From Modestobacter sp. L9-4 (GTDB lineage Bacteria; Actinomycetota; Actinomycetes; Mycobacteriales; Geodermatophilaceae): a stretch of 64,000 nucleotides of DNA. This document shows, piece after piece, positions 17,476 to 24,932 of the stretch. The notes under the pieces are model-generated. The model had not been told where the DNA came from. It did no database searches and was given only the letters and a program-made list of their open reading frames with translations. The stretch's first letter is position 1. Each line of letters opens with the position of its first letter. The position numbers were made by a program, and so were the translations under genes. Location: contig NZ_CP077800.1 in the NCBI RefSeq assembly GCF_019112525.1, forward strand, positions 4,154,001 to 4,218,000. The letters run 5' to 3'.

Positions 17476-17650
17476 TGGCCGTCCGGGGCCGGACGTGCGG
17501 CGTCCGCCGGCTCGACGGACCCGTCTCGGGTTCGCCACGGCGACGCCCGGGTAGGCCGACGGCGGAGCGGCACCGGGCCGGCGCACCACGAGCCGGCCGC
17601 GTGAGAAGAGCGCCCGGAGTGCCGCCGCCCGTGCCCGCAGGAGGAACACC

Positions 17651-18508
17651 GTGTCGTCGCCCCGCCCCGAGTCCCAGCCCGAGCAGCAGCAGACCCCGCC
17701 CGGCGTCCTCGCCGAGATGACCCCGAAGCCCGACCACGGCGAGGAGAGCTACGTCGGTTCCGGCAAGCTCACCGGCAAGCGGGCCGTCATCACCGGCGGC
17801 GACAGCGGCATCGGCCGCGCCGTCGCGATCGCCTTCGCCCGTGAGGGCGCCGACGTCCTCATCTCCTACCTCAGCGAGCACGAGGACGCACAGGACACCG
17901 CGAGGTACGTCGAGCAGGCCGGCCGCAAGTGCGTCCTGGTGCCCGGCGACCTGTCCGACCGCGCGCACGCCAAGACGATCATCCCGAAGGCGGTCGAGGA
18001 GCTCGGCGGCATCGACATCCTGGTCAACAACGCCGCGTTCCAGATGAGCCACGACACCCTGGACGAGATCAGCGACGACGAGTGGGACCACACCGTGGCC
18101 ACCAACCTCACCGCGATGTTCGTCCTCTGCAAGGACGCGATCCCGCACATGGGGCCGGGTTCGGCGATCGTGAACTCCTCGTCGGTGAACTCCGACATGC
18201 CCAAGCCCACCCTGGCGCCCTACGCCATGACCAAGGCCGCCATCGCCAACTTCACCGCCAGCCTGGCGCAGATGTACGGCGACAAGGGCATCCGCGCCAA
18301 CAGCGTGGCCCCCGGACCGGTGTGGACCCCGCTCATCCCGGCGACCCTGCCCCCCGAGCAGGTGGCCAGCTTCGGCTCCGAGGTGCCGCTGGGCCGCGCC
18401 GCCCAGCCGGCCGAGCTCGCCCCGGCCTACGTGCTGCTGGCCAGCGACGAGGGCAGCTACATCTCCGGCGCCCGGCTCGCGGTCACCGGCGGGAACCCGA
18501 TCCTCTGA
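17651..18508 (+). CDS. SDR family oxidoreductase (glucose-dehydrogenase/YhdF-like)
   Basis: A 285-residue classical-fold SDR with an N-terminal extension of about 40 residues (QPEQQQTPPGVLAEMTPKPD), typical of the general-stress SDR group related to B. subtilis YhdF/YhxC. GTG 17651 follows CAGGAGGAACACC. The cofactor motif is ITGGDSGIGRAVA, NNAA is present, the catalytic Ser/Tyr/Lys appear as NSSSVNS and YAMTKAA, and the C-terminal GARLAVTGG is conserved. The physiological substrate is unknown. Its stop codon overlaps the next start as TGATG, implying coupling to the YidD-like gene. Confidence 0.87.
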   Translation: MSSPRPESQPEQQQTPPGVLAEMTPKPDHGEESYVGSGKLTGKRAVITGGDSGIGRAVAIAFAREGADVLISYLSEHEDAQDTARYVEQAGRKCVLVPGDLSDRAHAKTIIPKAVEELGGIDILVNNAAFQMSHDTLDEISDDEWDHTVATNLTAMFVLCKDAIPHMGPGSAIVNSSSVNSDMPKPTLAPYAMTKAAIANFTASLAQMYGDKGIRANSVAPGPVWTPLIPATLPPEQVASFGSEVPLGRAAQPAELAPAYVLLASDEGSYISGARLAVTGGNPIL

Positions 18509-18987
18509 TGGTCTTCGTCTGGGGCTGGGGCGGCGGCGGGCCACGTCGACGACGTGGCTACGGCCGCCCCGGCCGCGGCTACGGGTACGGCCCGCCGCCC
18601 GGCTACGGCCGCGGCTACGGCCGTGGCGGTGGCGGCGGGGGTGGCTGCCTGCGGGACCTCTTCCTGCTCAACACCGGCTGCTGCCTGGCCGAGTCGCTGG
18701 GCTGCGGGATGGACCTGGCGCTGGTCGCACCGAGCACCCTGCGCCGGGTGCGGGCGGAGAGCCCGAACGGCCGGGTCGCCGACCGGCTCATCGCCGCCGT
18801 CCGCGTCTACCAGCGCGACATCAGCCCGCGCCGGACGGCGTGCTGCCACTTCACGCCGACCTGCTCGGCCTACGCCGTCGAGGCGCTCGAGCGGCACGGT
18901 GCGCTCCGCGGCAGCTGGCTCACCGCCCGGCGGCTCGTGCGGTGCCGCCCCGGCGGCGCCCACGGTGCCGACCCGGTCCCGGCCTGA
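18508..18987 (+). CDS. yidD: YidD membrane protein insertion efficiency factor with Gly/Tyr/Arg-rich N-terminal extension
   Basis: A 159-residue protein. The C-terminal 75 residues are the YidD domain: AVRVYQRDISPRR, CCHFTPTCSAYAVEAL and a conserved RCRPGG motif. YidD assists YidC-dependent membrane insertion and is usually only 70-120 residues. Here the first 50 residues are WGWGGGGPRRRRGYGRPGRG-type low complexity, followed by a Cys-rich stretch (GGGCLRD, TGCC, GCGMD). It is not beside rpmH-rnpA-yidC as usual but coupled to an SDR gene, so it may be an accessory copy. Confidence 0.85.
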   Translation: MVFVWGWGGGGPRRRRGYGRPGRGYGYGPPPGYGRGYGRGGGGGGGCLRDLFLLNTGCCLAESLGCGMDLALVAPSTLRRVRAESPNGRVADRLIAAVRVYQRDISPRRTACCHFTPTCSAYAVEALERHGALRGSWLTARRLVRCRPGGAHGADPVPA

Positions 18988-18991
18988 GCGA

Positions 18992-19023
18992 GGCGCCTGG
19001 GACGAGCAGTCGTCTCAGGCGCC
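18992..19023. terminator. Bidirectional hairpin terminator
   Basis: GGCGCCTG-G-GACGA pairs with TCGTC-T-CAGGCGCC around a GCAG loop, a 14-bp stem including one G-U pair, between the convergent genes. It overlaps the last codons of the gene ending at 19015. Confidence 0.7.
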
Positions 19024-19821
19024 CCGCGGCCGGCGGTCCGCGGCCACGAAGGCCACCGCCAGCGCCAGCGGGGCCGCCCCCGACAGCACGGTCATGCCCA
19101 GCACGTCGCCGAGGTCGGCCGCGGCGCCGGCCGAGGCCAGCAGCGACCACCCGAGCGCGGTCATCGGCACGGTGACGACGCCGGTGCCCAGTGCGGCCCG
19201 GACCCGGGCGCCGCGCCCGTCGGCCCGGGCGAGCGCGCCGGCGAGCAGCGCGGGGACCAGCGGGACGGCGCAGCGCACCAGCAGCCCGCCGGGCCGCTCC
19301 CCGCTGCCGGCGTACGAGGTCAGCGAGAGCGTGGCGGTGAGCGAGACGACGGCGGCGCCGATCAGCACCAGCCACCACACGCGGACGGCGCCGGTGGAGT
19401 CGAGGGTGCGGTCGGGGCGCACCGCCCGGCCGGCCACCCAGACGCACAGCGCACCGCACAGCACCAGGAACGACAGCAGCGACTGCGGGACGGTGGCGAC
19501 CGCGCCGTCCACCCGCTCGGGGAGCTGCCAGGGCTGGCTGCCGAGCAGGGCCAGCAGGACGGTGAGCCCGGCGGTGAGCGCGACCAGCAGGCGGGCCCGG
19601 GTCCCGGTGACCGGCGGCGCGGCGGCCGCGTCCAGCTGCTCCGCGCGGGCCAGCAGGTCGGCGAACCGCTCGTCCTGGGCGGCGGCCGCGGCCTGCGCCT
19701 GCGCGAGCTCAACGGACACGGGCTGCTCGCTGGCGGAGTTGCCCGTGAACTCGGTGCCGGTGACCAGCTGCAGGTGGTTCGCGCTCCCGTTCGTCACCAC
19801 CGGAGCGTCACACGCAGTCAC
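19015..19821 (-). CDS. Polytopic membrane protein, paralogue of the gene at 19902
   Basis: A 268-residue protein. Residues 1-75 are soluble and rich in Ala and Gln (AQAQAAAAAQDERFADLLAR). Six hydrophobic segments follow. The C-terminal 60 residues align with those of the neighbouring protein (LGTGVVTVPMTALGWSLL against LGTAVVGVPLLALGWAIY). There are no catalytic motifs; the family is not recognised. ATG 19821 is the longest start; downstream starts are possible. Confidence 0.65.
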   Translation of the reverse strand: MTACDAPVVTNGSANHLQLVTGTEFTGNSASEQPVSVELAQAQAAAAAQDERFADLLARAEQLDAAAAPPVTGTRARLLVALTAGLTVLLALLGSQPWQLPERVDGAVATVPQSLLSFLVLCGALCVWVAGRAVRPDRTLDSTGAVRVWWLVLIGAAVVSLTATLSLTSYAGSGERPGGLLVRCAVPLVPALLAGALARADGRGARVRAALGTGVVTVPMTALGWSLLASAGAAADLGDVLGMTVLSGAAPLALAVAFVAADRRPRGA

Positions 19822-19901
19822 GGCCTCGGCGAGCCGAGCGGGTGACGAGCACCCGACCGGGCGACGCGCCCGTCACCCAGGGGGAGCCTCCGGCACCCGG
19901 G

Positions 19902-20549
19902 TCACCCGGTCGGGGTGCTGCGCGGGTTGAGCGGCACGGTGAGGGCCAACGCCACGGCCACCGGTGCGACCCCGAAGAAGGCCGTCGGCCACAGCGAGCC
20001 CAGTGCCGCGGACAGGTACCCGCCCGGCGCCGCGTAGATCGCCCATCCCAGCGCCAGCAATGGCACACCCACCACCGCCGTGCCCAGGCCGGCGCGCAGT
20101 TGGGCCTGCCGGCCGGCGGGGATGGCGGCCAGTGCGACGACCAGCGCAGGGATGAAGGTGAAGAACCCGTCGAAGACCGGGATGATCGCGCCTCCGCCCG
20201 GGTCGGCCAGGGCTGCGAAGTAGAGGTCGTTCCACCCGTGCGCGAACACGGCGACGAAGGCGAACAGCCACCACACGACCGCGACCGGCCAGGGCAGCTG
20301 CCAGGGCCGGGTCAGCGCCGCGGCGACGGCCACGCAGACGACGGCAGCGACGGCGAGCAGCACCAGCAGAGTCGTGGGCACCTCGGCCACCTGCCAGCCC
20401 GACGACGTCCGGTCCGGGCGCGGCCAGCCCCGCCCTCCGACGAGTGCGGCGGCCACCGCGAGCAGCAGAGCGGCGCCGCCCAGCAGGAGAGATTCCCGGC
20501 CGCCGGCTGCCCGCGATCGGGGCGGCGCGGGCGGCGGCGGTGGGCTCAT
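19902..20549 (-). CDS. Polytopic membrane protein, paralogue of the gene at 19015
   Basis: A 215-residue protein with six hydrophobic segments and a Pro-rich N-terminus (SPPPPPAPPRSRA). The C-terminal half shares a clear repeat of residues with the next gene downstream, indicating an old tandem duplication. Function unknown. It is transcribed away from the arfB gene, with the 70-bp gap holding both promoters. Confidence 0.65.
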   Translation of the reverse strand: MSPPPPPAPPRSRAAGGRESLLLGGAALLLAVAAALVGGRGWPRPDRTSSGWQVAEVPTTLLVLLAVAAVVCVAVAAALTRPWQLPWPVAVVWWLFAFVAVFAHGWNDLYFAALADPGGGAIIPVFDGFFTFIPALVVALAAIPAGRQAQLRAGLGTAVVGVPLLALGWAIYAAPGGYLSAALGSLWPTAFFGVAPVAVALALTVPLNPRSTPTG

Positions 20550-20620
20550 GCGCGGCAGCCTGCCAGGGCTGCGGCGGAAGTCGGTGGTCGACGCGGCCCC
20601 CGACCAGGGAGGATGGGCAC

Positions 20621-21058
20621 GTGGCTGGTGACGACGCGTTCGGTGACCTCCCGGTCGTCGGCTCGCTCGTCGTGCCGGCGTCCGCGCTGTCGTGGCGGTT
20701 CTCCCGGTCCTCGGGGCCCGGCGGGCAGGGCGTGAACACCGCCGACTCCCGGGTCGAGCTGGTCGTGTCGCCGCTCGAGCTGCCCGGGCTCACCGAGACC
20801 CAGCGTGCGCGGCTCACCGAGCGGCTGGGGCCGCGGCTGGTCGACGGCGCCCTCACCATCGCCGCCAGCGAGCACCGCCAGCAGCTGCGCAACCGGGAGG
20901 CCGCCCGGGCCCGGCTGGCCGCCGTGCTGCGCGCCGCCGTGGCCGCACCGCCACCGGCCCGCCGGAAGACCAAGCCCTCGCGGGGATCGCAGGAGCGCCG
21001 GATCAAGGCCAAGAAGGAACGCGGCCAGACCAAGCGGCTGCGCGGGTCTTGGGACTGA
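20621..21058 (+). CDS. arfB: Alternative ribosome-rescue factor / peptidyl-tRNA hydrolase ArfB
   Basis: A 145-residue protein. GTG 20621 follows AGGGAGGA at 20606-20613. The catalytic GGQ motif sits in SSGPGGQGVNTADSRVEL, and the basic C-terminal tail (KTKPSRGSQERRIKAKKERG) is the ArfB/YaeJ feature that enters the empty mRNA channel of stalled ribosomes. It lacks the large domains of RF1 and RF2. It hydrolyses peptidyl-tRNA on stalled ribosomes. Confidence 0.92.
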   Translation: MAGDDAFGDLPVVGSLVVPASALSWRFSRSSGPGGQGVNTADSRVELVVSPLELPGLTETQRARLTERLGPRLVDGALTIAASEHRQQLRNREAARARLAAVLRAAVAAPPPARRKTKPSRGSQERRIKAKKERGQTKRLRGSWD

Positions 21059-21153
21059 CGCCGAACCGCGGGCGGTAAGGAGCCCACCAGGACGCCCCAC
21101 CGGGTCACGCCCCGGGCGTCGCACAGGCGTTGGCCGCGGGCGTGCGGAGTGCG

Positions 21154-21159
21154 TACGGT
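21154..21159 (+). promoter_or_regulatory. -10 element of a leaderless promoter
   Basis: TACGGT ends six bases before GTG 21166, which supports that codon as the start of a leaderless mRNA. Confidence 0.55.
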
Positions 21160-21165
21160 CCGGCC

Positions 21166-21579
21166 GTGCCGCGGCGTGGCCTGACCAGGTGGGCCGACGC
21201 CCCGCGCCGCGTCCGGGTCGTGGCCGTGGCCGTGCTGCTGCTGGCCTACGGGACGGTGGTGCACGTCGTCCAGCTGCTGGGCGCCGGCCTCGCCCCGTAC
21301 CCGCAGCTGCCCGGCTGGCTGCGGGGGTACTTCATCGGCCTGACGGTCCTGGACCCGCTGGCCGCGGTCCTGCTGGCCTGGGCGAGGCGCAGCGGCGTCG
21401 TCCTCTCGGTGGCCGTCCTGGTCACCGATGCCGCGGCCAACGCCTGGGCGAACTGGGTGGTCGACACGAGCGCCGGCGTGACCCTCGGCCGGGTCGGCAC
21501 CGCGGTCATCACCGTCCTGGCGCTCGTCCTGCTCGCCGCCGCGGGGCCGCTCTGGCGCGCCACTGGTCCCCGCCCATGA
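21166..21579 (+). CDS. Small integral membrane protein
   Basis: A 137-residue protein. GTG 21166 is chosen because TACGGT lies six bases upstream (leaderless arrangement); an in-frame TTG at 21130 lacks support. Four hydrophobic helices are visible, at roughly residues 15-35, 55-75, 80-98 and 108-128. There is no recognised motif. Its stop overlaps the next start as ATGA, so the two small membrane proteins are probably made together. Confidence 0.65.
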   Translation: MPRRGLTRWADAPRRVRVVAVAVLLLAYGTVVHVVQLLGAGLAPYPQLPGWLRGYFIGLTVLDPLAAVLLAWARRSGVVLSVAVLVTDAAANAWANWVVDTSAGVTLGRVGTAVITVLALVLLAAAGPLWRATGPRP

Positions 21580-21899
21580 CGCCGACCTGGTGGCTGGTCC
21601 ATGCCGTCGGCCTGCTCTGCGCCGTCGGCGGGTTCGTCCTGCCGCTGCTCCGTGCGGACCGCGCACGACGGCTCACCGCTGCGAGGGCGTACGAGGGCGG
21701 GGGGCCGTGGGCGATCGCTGTGACCGTCACGGGCTGGTGCCTGCTGCTGACCGTGAGCGGCATGGCCACCGAGGGGCTGCTGCCCGCTGTCGCGGTCCCG
21801 GGCTCTGCGGTCGCCGTGAGCGTGGTCGCCTGCGCGCTGGTCGTCCGGCGGCACGACGCGCGGCTCGACCGGACCAGCGGGACCGGATCCGACCGCTGA
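21576..21899 (+). CDS. Small integral membrane protein coupled to the preceding gene
   Basis: A 107-residue protein starting at ATG 21576, which overlaps the previous stop by four bases. Three hydrophobic helices alternate with basic loops (LLRADRARRL, VVRRHDARLDR). There is no family assignment. The overlap with the preceding membrane protein gene suggests the two form a complex, which is inference. Confidence 0.65.
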   Translation: MTPTWWLVHAVGLLCAVGGFVLPLLRADRARRLTAARAYEGGGPWAIAVTVTGWCLLLTVSGMATEGLLPAVAVPGSAVAVSVVACALVVRRHDARLDRTSGTGSDR

Positions 21900-21914
21900 C
21901 CTCCCTCCCGGCCC

Positions 21915-21920
21915 TACCGT
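21915..21920 (+). promoter_or_regulatory. -10 element of a leaderless promoter
   Basis: TACCGT ends six bases before ATG 21927. Confidence 0.5.
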
Positions 21921-21926
21921 GCGGCG

Positions 21927-22253
21927 ATGGACCTCGACCAGGCGGTCGCAGCGGTGCTCGCGCTGCCGGGTGTGAGCGAGGCCGACCACCACGGGCGGCG
22001 CTCGTTCCGCGTCGGCGCCGGCAAGGTGCTGGCCACCGTCCCGGCGGACGGCGTGATGAACGTGCTGGTGGGGGAGGAGGTGGCCCGGGCGTCGTCCGCG
22101 CAGCCCGGTGTCACCCTGCTCACCTGGGGCTCGAGCACGCCCGGTGTGCGGGTGGACCTGGCCGTGGTGGAGACCGACCTGCTCGACGAGCTGCTGCACG
22201 CGGCCTGGTCCCGGCGCGCCCCGGCGTCCCTGCGGCGGCAGCTGCCCGACTGA
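21927..22253 (+). CDS. MmcQ/YjbR family protein
   Basis: A 108-residue protein with the family's CyaY-like alpha-beta layout: ALPGVSEADHHGRRSFRV at the N-terminus (where the family usually has LPG...E..HWG..SFRV), a beta-hairpin GKVLATV and a C-terminal helix ELLHAAWSRRAP. The family is often called DNA-binding on the basis of structure, but its role is unclear. ATG 21927 is preceded by TACCGT at the leaderless distance. Confidence 0.8.
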   Translation: MDLDQAVAAVLALPGVSEADHHGRRSFRVGAGKVLATVPADGVMNVLVGEEVARASSAQPGVTLLTWGSSTPGVRVDLAVVETDLLDELLHAAWSRRAPASLRRQLPD

Positions 22254-22334
22254 GCGCTCGCCGCACGGCCGTCCCGCGCACGGTGTGAGGCCGACGGAAC
22301 GCGACCTTGACGCAGGCGCAGCGGCCGGGAAACC

Positions 22335-24932
22335 GTGCCACCGCAGTCTCGTTACGTGTCCACCGCCGTCTCGTTGCCGCACCCGGTGACCGGGGTGCGC
22401 ACCACCGCCACGCACTGCCCCTACTGCTCGCTGCAGTGCGGCGTGACGATGACCGCCGGCGAACGCCCCCCGACGCTGGTGCCGGCCGACTTCCCGGTCA
22501 ACCGCGGCGGCCTGTGCTCCAAGGGCTGGTCGGCCCCCGAGCTGCTCGACCACCCGGAGCGGCTGCTGCGCCCGCTGGTGCGCGCCGTCCCCGGCGACCG
22601 CACCAGCCCGCTCGTGGAGAGCACCTGGGACGACGCCCTCGACCGCATCGTCACCGCGATCACCACCACTCAGCAGCAGCACGGCCGGGACGCCGTGGGC
22701 TGCTTCGGGGGCGGCGGGCTGACCAACGAGCAGGCCTACCAGTTCGGCAAGTTCGCCCGGGTCGCGCTGCGCACCAGCTCCATCGACTACAACGGCCGGT
22801 TCTGCATGTCCTCGGCCGCCGGGGCCGCGATCAAGGCGTTCGGTCTGGACCGCGGGATGCCGTTCCCGCTCGCCGACCTCGCCGAAGCCGACGTCGTCGT
22901 GCTGGTGGGCAGCAACCCGGCCGACACGATGCCGCCGGCGATGCAGTACTTCGACGCCGGCCGGGCGCGGGGCGCCGAGCACATCGTGATCGACCCGCGG
23001 CGCACCAACACCGCGAAGAACGCGAGCCTGCACGTGCAGCCGCTGCCGGGCACCGACCTCGCACTGGCCAACGGGTTGCTGCACATCGCGCTGGCCGAGG
23101 GCCTGGTCGACGAGCCCTACGTCGCCGCGCGCACCACCGGCTTCGACGAGGTCCGGGCGGGTGTCGCCGCCTACTGGCCCGACCGGGTGGAGCGGCTCAC
23201 CGGCGTGCCGGTCGCCCAGCAGCGCCGCATCGTCTTCGCCCTGGCCCGGGGGAAGCGGTCGATCGTGCTGAGCGCCCGGGGCGCCGAGCAGCACCGCAGC
23301 GGCACCGACACCGCACTGGCCTGGATCAACCTCGCCCTGGCCCTCGGCCTGCCCGGTCGCGAGGGCAGCGGCTGGGGCACCGTCACCGGCCAGGGCAACG
23401 GGCAGGGCGGCCGGGAGCACGGTCAGAAGGCCGACCAGCTCCCCGGCTACCGCAAGATCACCGACCCGTCGGCCCGCGCGCACGTCGCCGCCGTGTGGGG
23501 CGTGGACCCCGAGTCGATCCCCGGCCCCGGCCGCAGCGCCTTCGAGATGCTCGACGCGCTCGGCACCGACGGCGGCGTGCGGGCGATGCTCGTGCTGGCC
23601 TCCAACATCGCCGTCTCCGCCCCCGACGCCCGCCGCGTCATCAGCCGGCTCGGCGACCTGGACTTCCTCGCCGTCAGCGACTTCTTCCTCTCCGAGACCG
23701 CCGAGCTCGCTGACGTCGTCCTCCCCAGCGCCATGTGGGCGGAAGAGGAGGGCACGATGACCAACCTCGAGGGCCGGGTGGTCCGCCGCCGCCAGGCGAT
23801 GAGCGCCCCCGCCGGGGTGCGCGACGACCTGCAGCTCCTCGCCGAGCTGGCCGGCCGGCTAGGCGTAGGCCACCTGTTCAGCGGGGACGCCGGCACCGTC
23901 TTCGCCGAGCTCGGCCGGGCCAGCGCCGGGGGCGCCGCCGACTACTCCGGCATCAGCTACGACCGCATCGACGCCGAGGACGGCGTCTTCTGGCCCTGCC
24001 CCGACCCCGAGCACCCCGGCACCCCACGGCTGTTCACCGAGCGGTTCGCCACCCCCGACGGTCGGGCGAGCTTTCACCGCGTGGAGCACGTCGAGGCCCA
24101 CGAGCGGCCCGACGCGCAGTACCCCCTCGTGCTCACCACCGGCCGGGTGCTGGCCCAGTACCAGTCGGGCACCCAGACGCGCCGCAGCAAGAGCCTGCAG
24201 CTCATCGCCCCCGTACCCCGGGCCGAGCTGCACCCCGACCTGGCCCGCAGCCTCGGCGTCGCGCAGGGCGACGTCGTCGAGCTGGCCACCCGCCGCGGCC
24301 GGTCCCGGTTCACCGCCCAGGTCACCGACGCCATCCGGCCCGACGTCGTCTTCGTGCCCTTCCACTGGGGCGGCGGCGCCAGCGCCAACGCGCTCACCGA
24401 CCCCGCCCTCGACCCGACCAGCCGGATGCCGGCCTTCAAGGTCTGCGCGGTCGCGCTCACCCGCGTCGGCCCCGCTGCCGAGCGCATCCCCGCACCCGAG
24501 CCGGCCGCCCAGCCGCAGCCCGGCGCCCACGTCCCAGCCACGGCCCACACCCCGCACGCCCCGTCACGGAGGAGGACCACCAGCGTGAAGAGCACCCCGC
24601 GCTTCCTGTCCGGCGTCTACGCGATCACCGGCGAGGGGCTGGGTAAGCCCGGCCCGGTCGACCCGGCGCTGCGCTACCAGGTGCCGGAGGGGAGGACGGC
24701 GCAGGCGCTGTACTTCCGCGGCGGCAACTCCACCGACGAGCTGGTCTACCTGCTGCTGGTGCGCGACGGAGAGCCGATGCGCTGGTTCCCGATCGGGGCC
24801 AAGGGCGACTGCCACGTGCCGCTGCGCGTGGTCGAGGACCTCGACGGCGGCACTGTCGTCGAGCTGCACGCGGCGGCGCCCCTGGGCGTCACCGGCGAGA
24901 TCGTGGTCGACCTGGGACTGGTGGAGGTCTGA
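22335..24932 (+). CDS. nasC: Assimilatory nitrate reductase, molybdopterin catalytic subunit, with in-frame C-terminal extension
   Basis: An 865-residue frame from GTG 22335 (GTG 22356 is also possible). The N-terminus has the [4Fe-4S] motif CPYCSLQCG with a fourth Cys in GGLCSKGW. The molybdo-bis-MGD core is visible through YNGRFCMSSAA, GSNPADTMPPAMQYF, GQGNGQGGREHG and FFLSETAELADVVLP. The core reduces nitrate to nitrite in the cytoplasm. After about residue 710 comes a Pro/Ala linker, then an unrelated 115-residue domain starting at an internal GTG with its own strong ribosome-binding site (see the entry at 24585). The stop overlaps nirB as TGATG, so nitrate and nitrite reductases are translationally coupled. 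Confidence 0.9.
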   Translation: MPPQSRYVSTAVSLPHPVTGVRTTATHCPYCSLQCGVTMTAGERPPTLVPADFPVNRGGLCSKGWSAPELLDHPERLLRPLVRAVPGDRTSPLVESTWDDALDRIVTAITTTQQQHGRDAVGCFGGGGLTNEQAYQFGKFARVALRTSSIDYNGRFCMSSAAGAAIKAFGLDRGMPFPLADLAEADVVVLVGSNPADTMPPAMQYFDAGRARGAEHIVIDPRRTNTAKNASLHVQPLPGTDLALANGLLHIALAEGLVDEPYVAARTTGFDEVRAGVAAYWPDRVERLTGVPVAQQRRIVFALARGKRSIVLSARGAEQHRSGTDTALAWINLALALGLPGREGSGWGTVTGQGNGQGGREHGQKADQLPGYRKITDPSARAHVAAVWGVDPESIPGPGRSAFEMLDALGTDGGVRAMLVLASNIAVSAPDARRVISRLGDLDFLAVSDFFLSETAELADVVLPSAMWAEEEGTMTNLEGRVVRRRQAMSAPAGVRDDLQLLAELAGRLGVGHLFSGDAGTVFAELGRASAGGAADYSGISYDRIDAEDGVFWPCPDPEHPGTPRLFTERFATPDGRASFHRVEHVEAHERPDAQYPLVLTTGRVLAQYQSGTQTRRSKSLQLIAPVPRAELHPDLARSLGVAQGDVVELATRRGRSRFTAQVTDAIRPDVVFVPFHWGGGASANALTDPALDPTSRMPAFKVCAVALTRVGPAAERIPAPEPAAQPQPGAHVPATAHTPHAPSRRRTTSVKSTPRFLSGVYAITGEGLGKPGPVDPALRYQVPEGRTAQALYFRGGNSTDELVYLLLVRDGEPMRWFPIGAKGDCHVPLRVVEDLDGGTVVELHAAAPLGVTGEIVVDLGLVEV
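24585..24932 (+). CDS. Internal in-frame gene or domain: small nitrate-reductase-associated protein
   Basis: GGAGGAGG at 24568-24575 lies nine bases upstream of GTG 24585, inside and in the same frame as the nitrate reductase frame, with no stop between. From this GTG the product is 115 residues: KSTPRFLSGVYAITGEGLG, ALYFRGGNSTDELVYLLLVR, MRWFPIGAKGDCHVPLRVVE and EIVVDLGLVEV. The likely situation is a separate small gene that has lost, or never had, an upstream stop, so it may be made both alone and as a fusion tail. The domain looks all-beta. Function unknown. Confidence 0.6.
   Translation: MKSTPRFLSGVYAITGEGLGKPGPVDPALRYQVPEGRTAQALYFRGGNSTDELVYLLLVRDGEPMRWFPIGAKGDCHVPLRVVEDLDGGTVVELHAAAPLGVTGEIVVDLGLVEV

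Noticed and set aside
22254-22334. GlnR box before the nitrate reductase gene
   Set aside because: GAAAC and GTTAC are present near 22329 and 22351, but the spacing (17 bases) does not fit a GlnR site.
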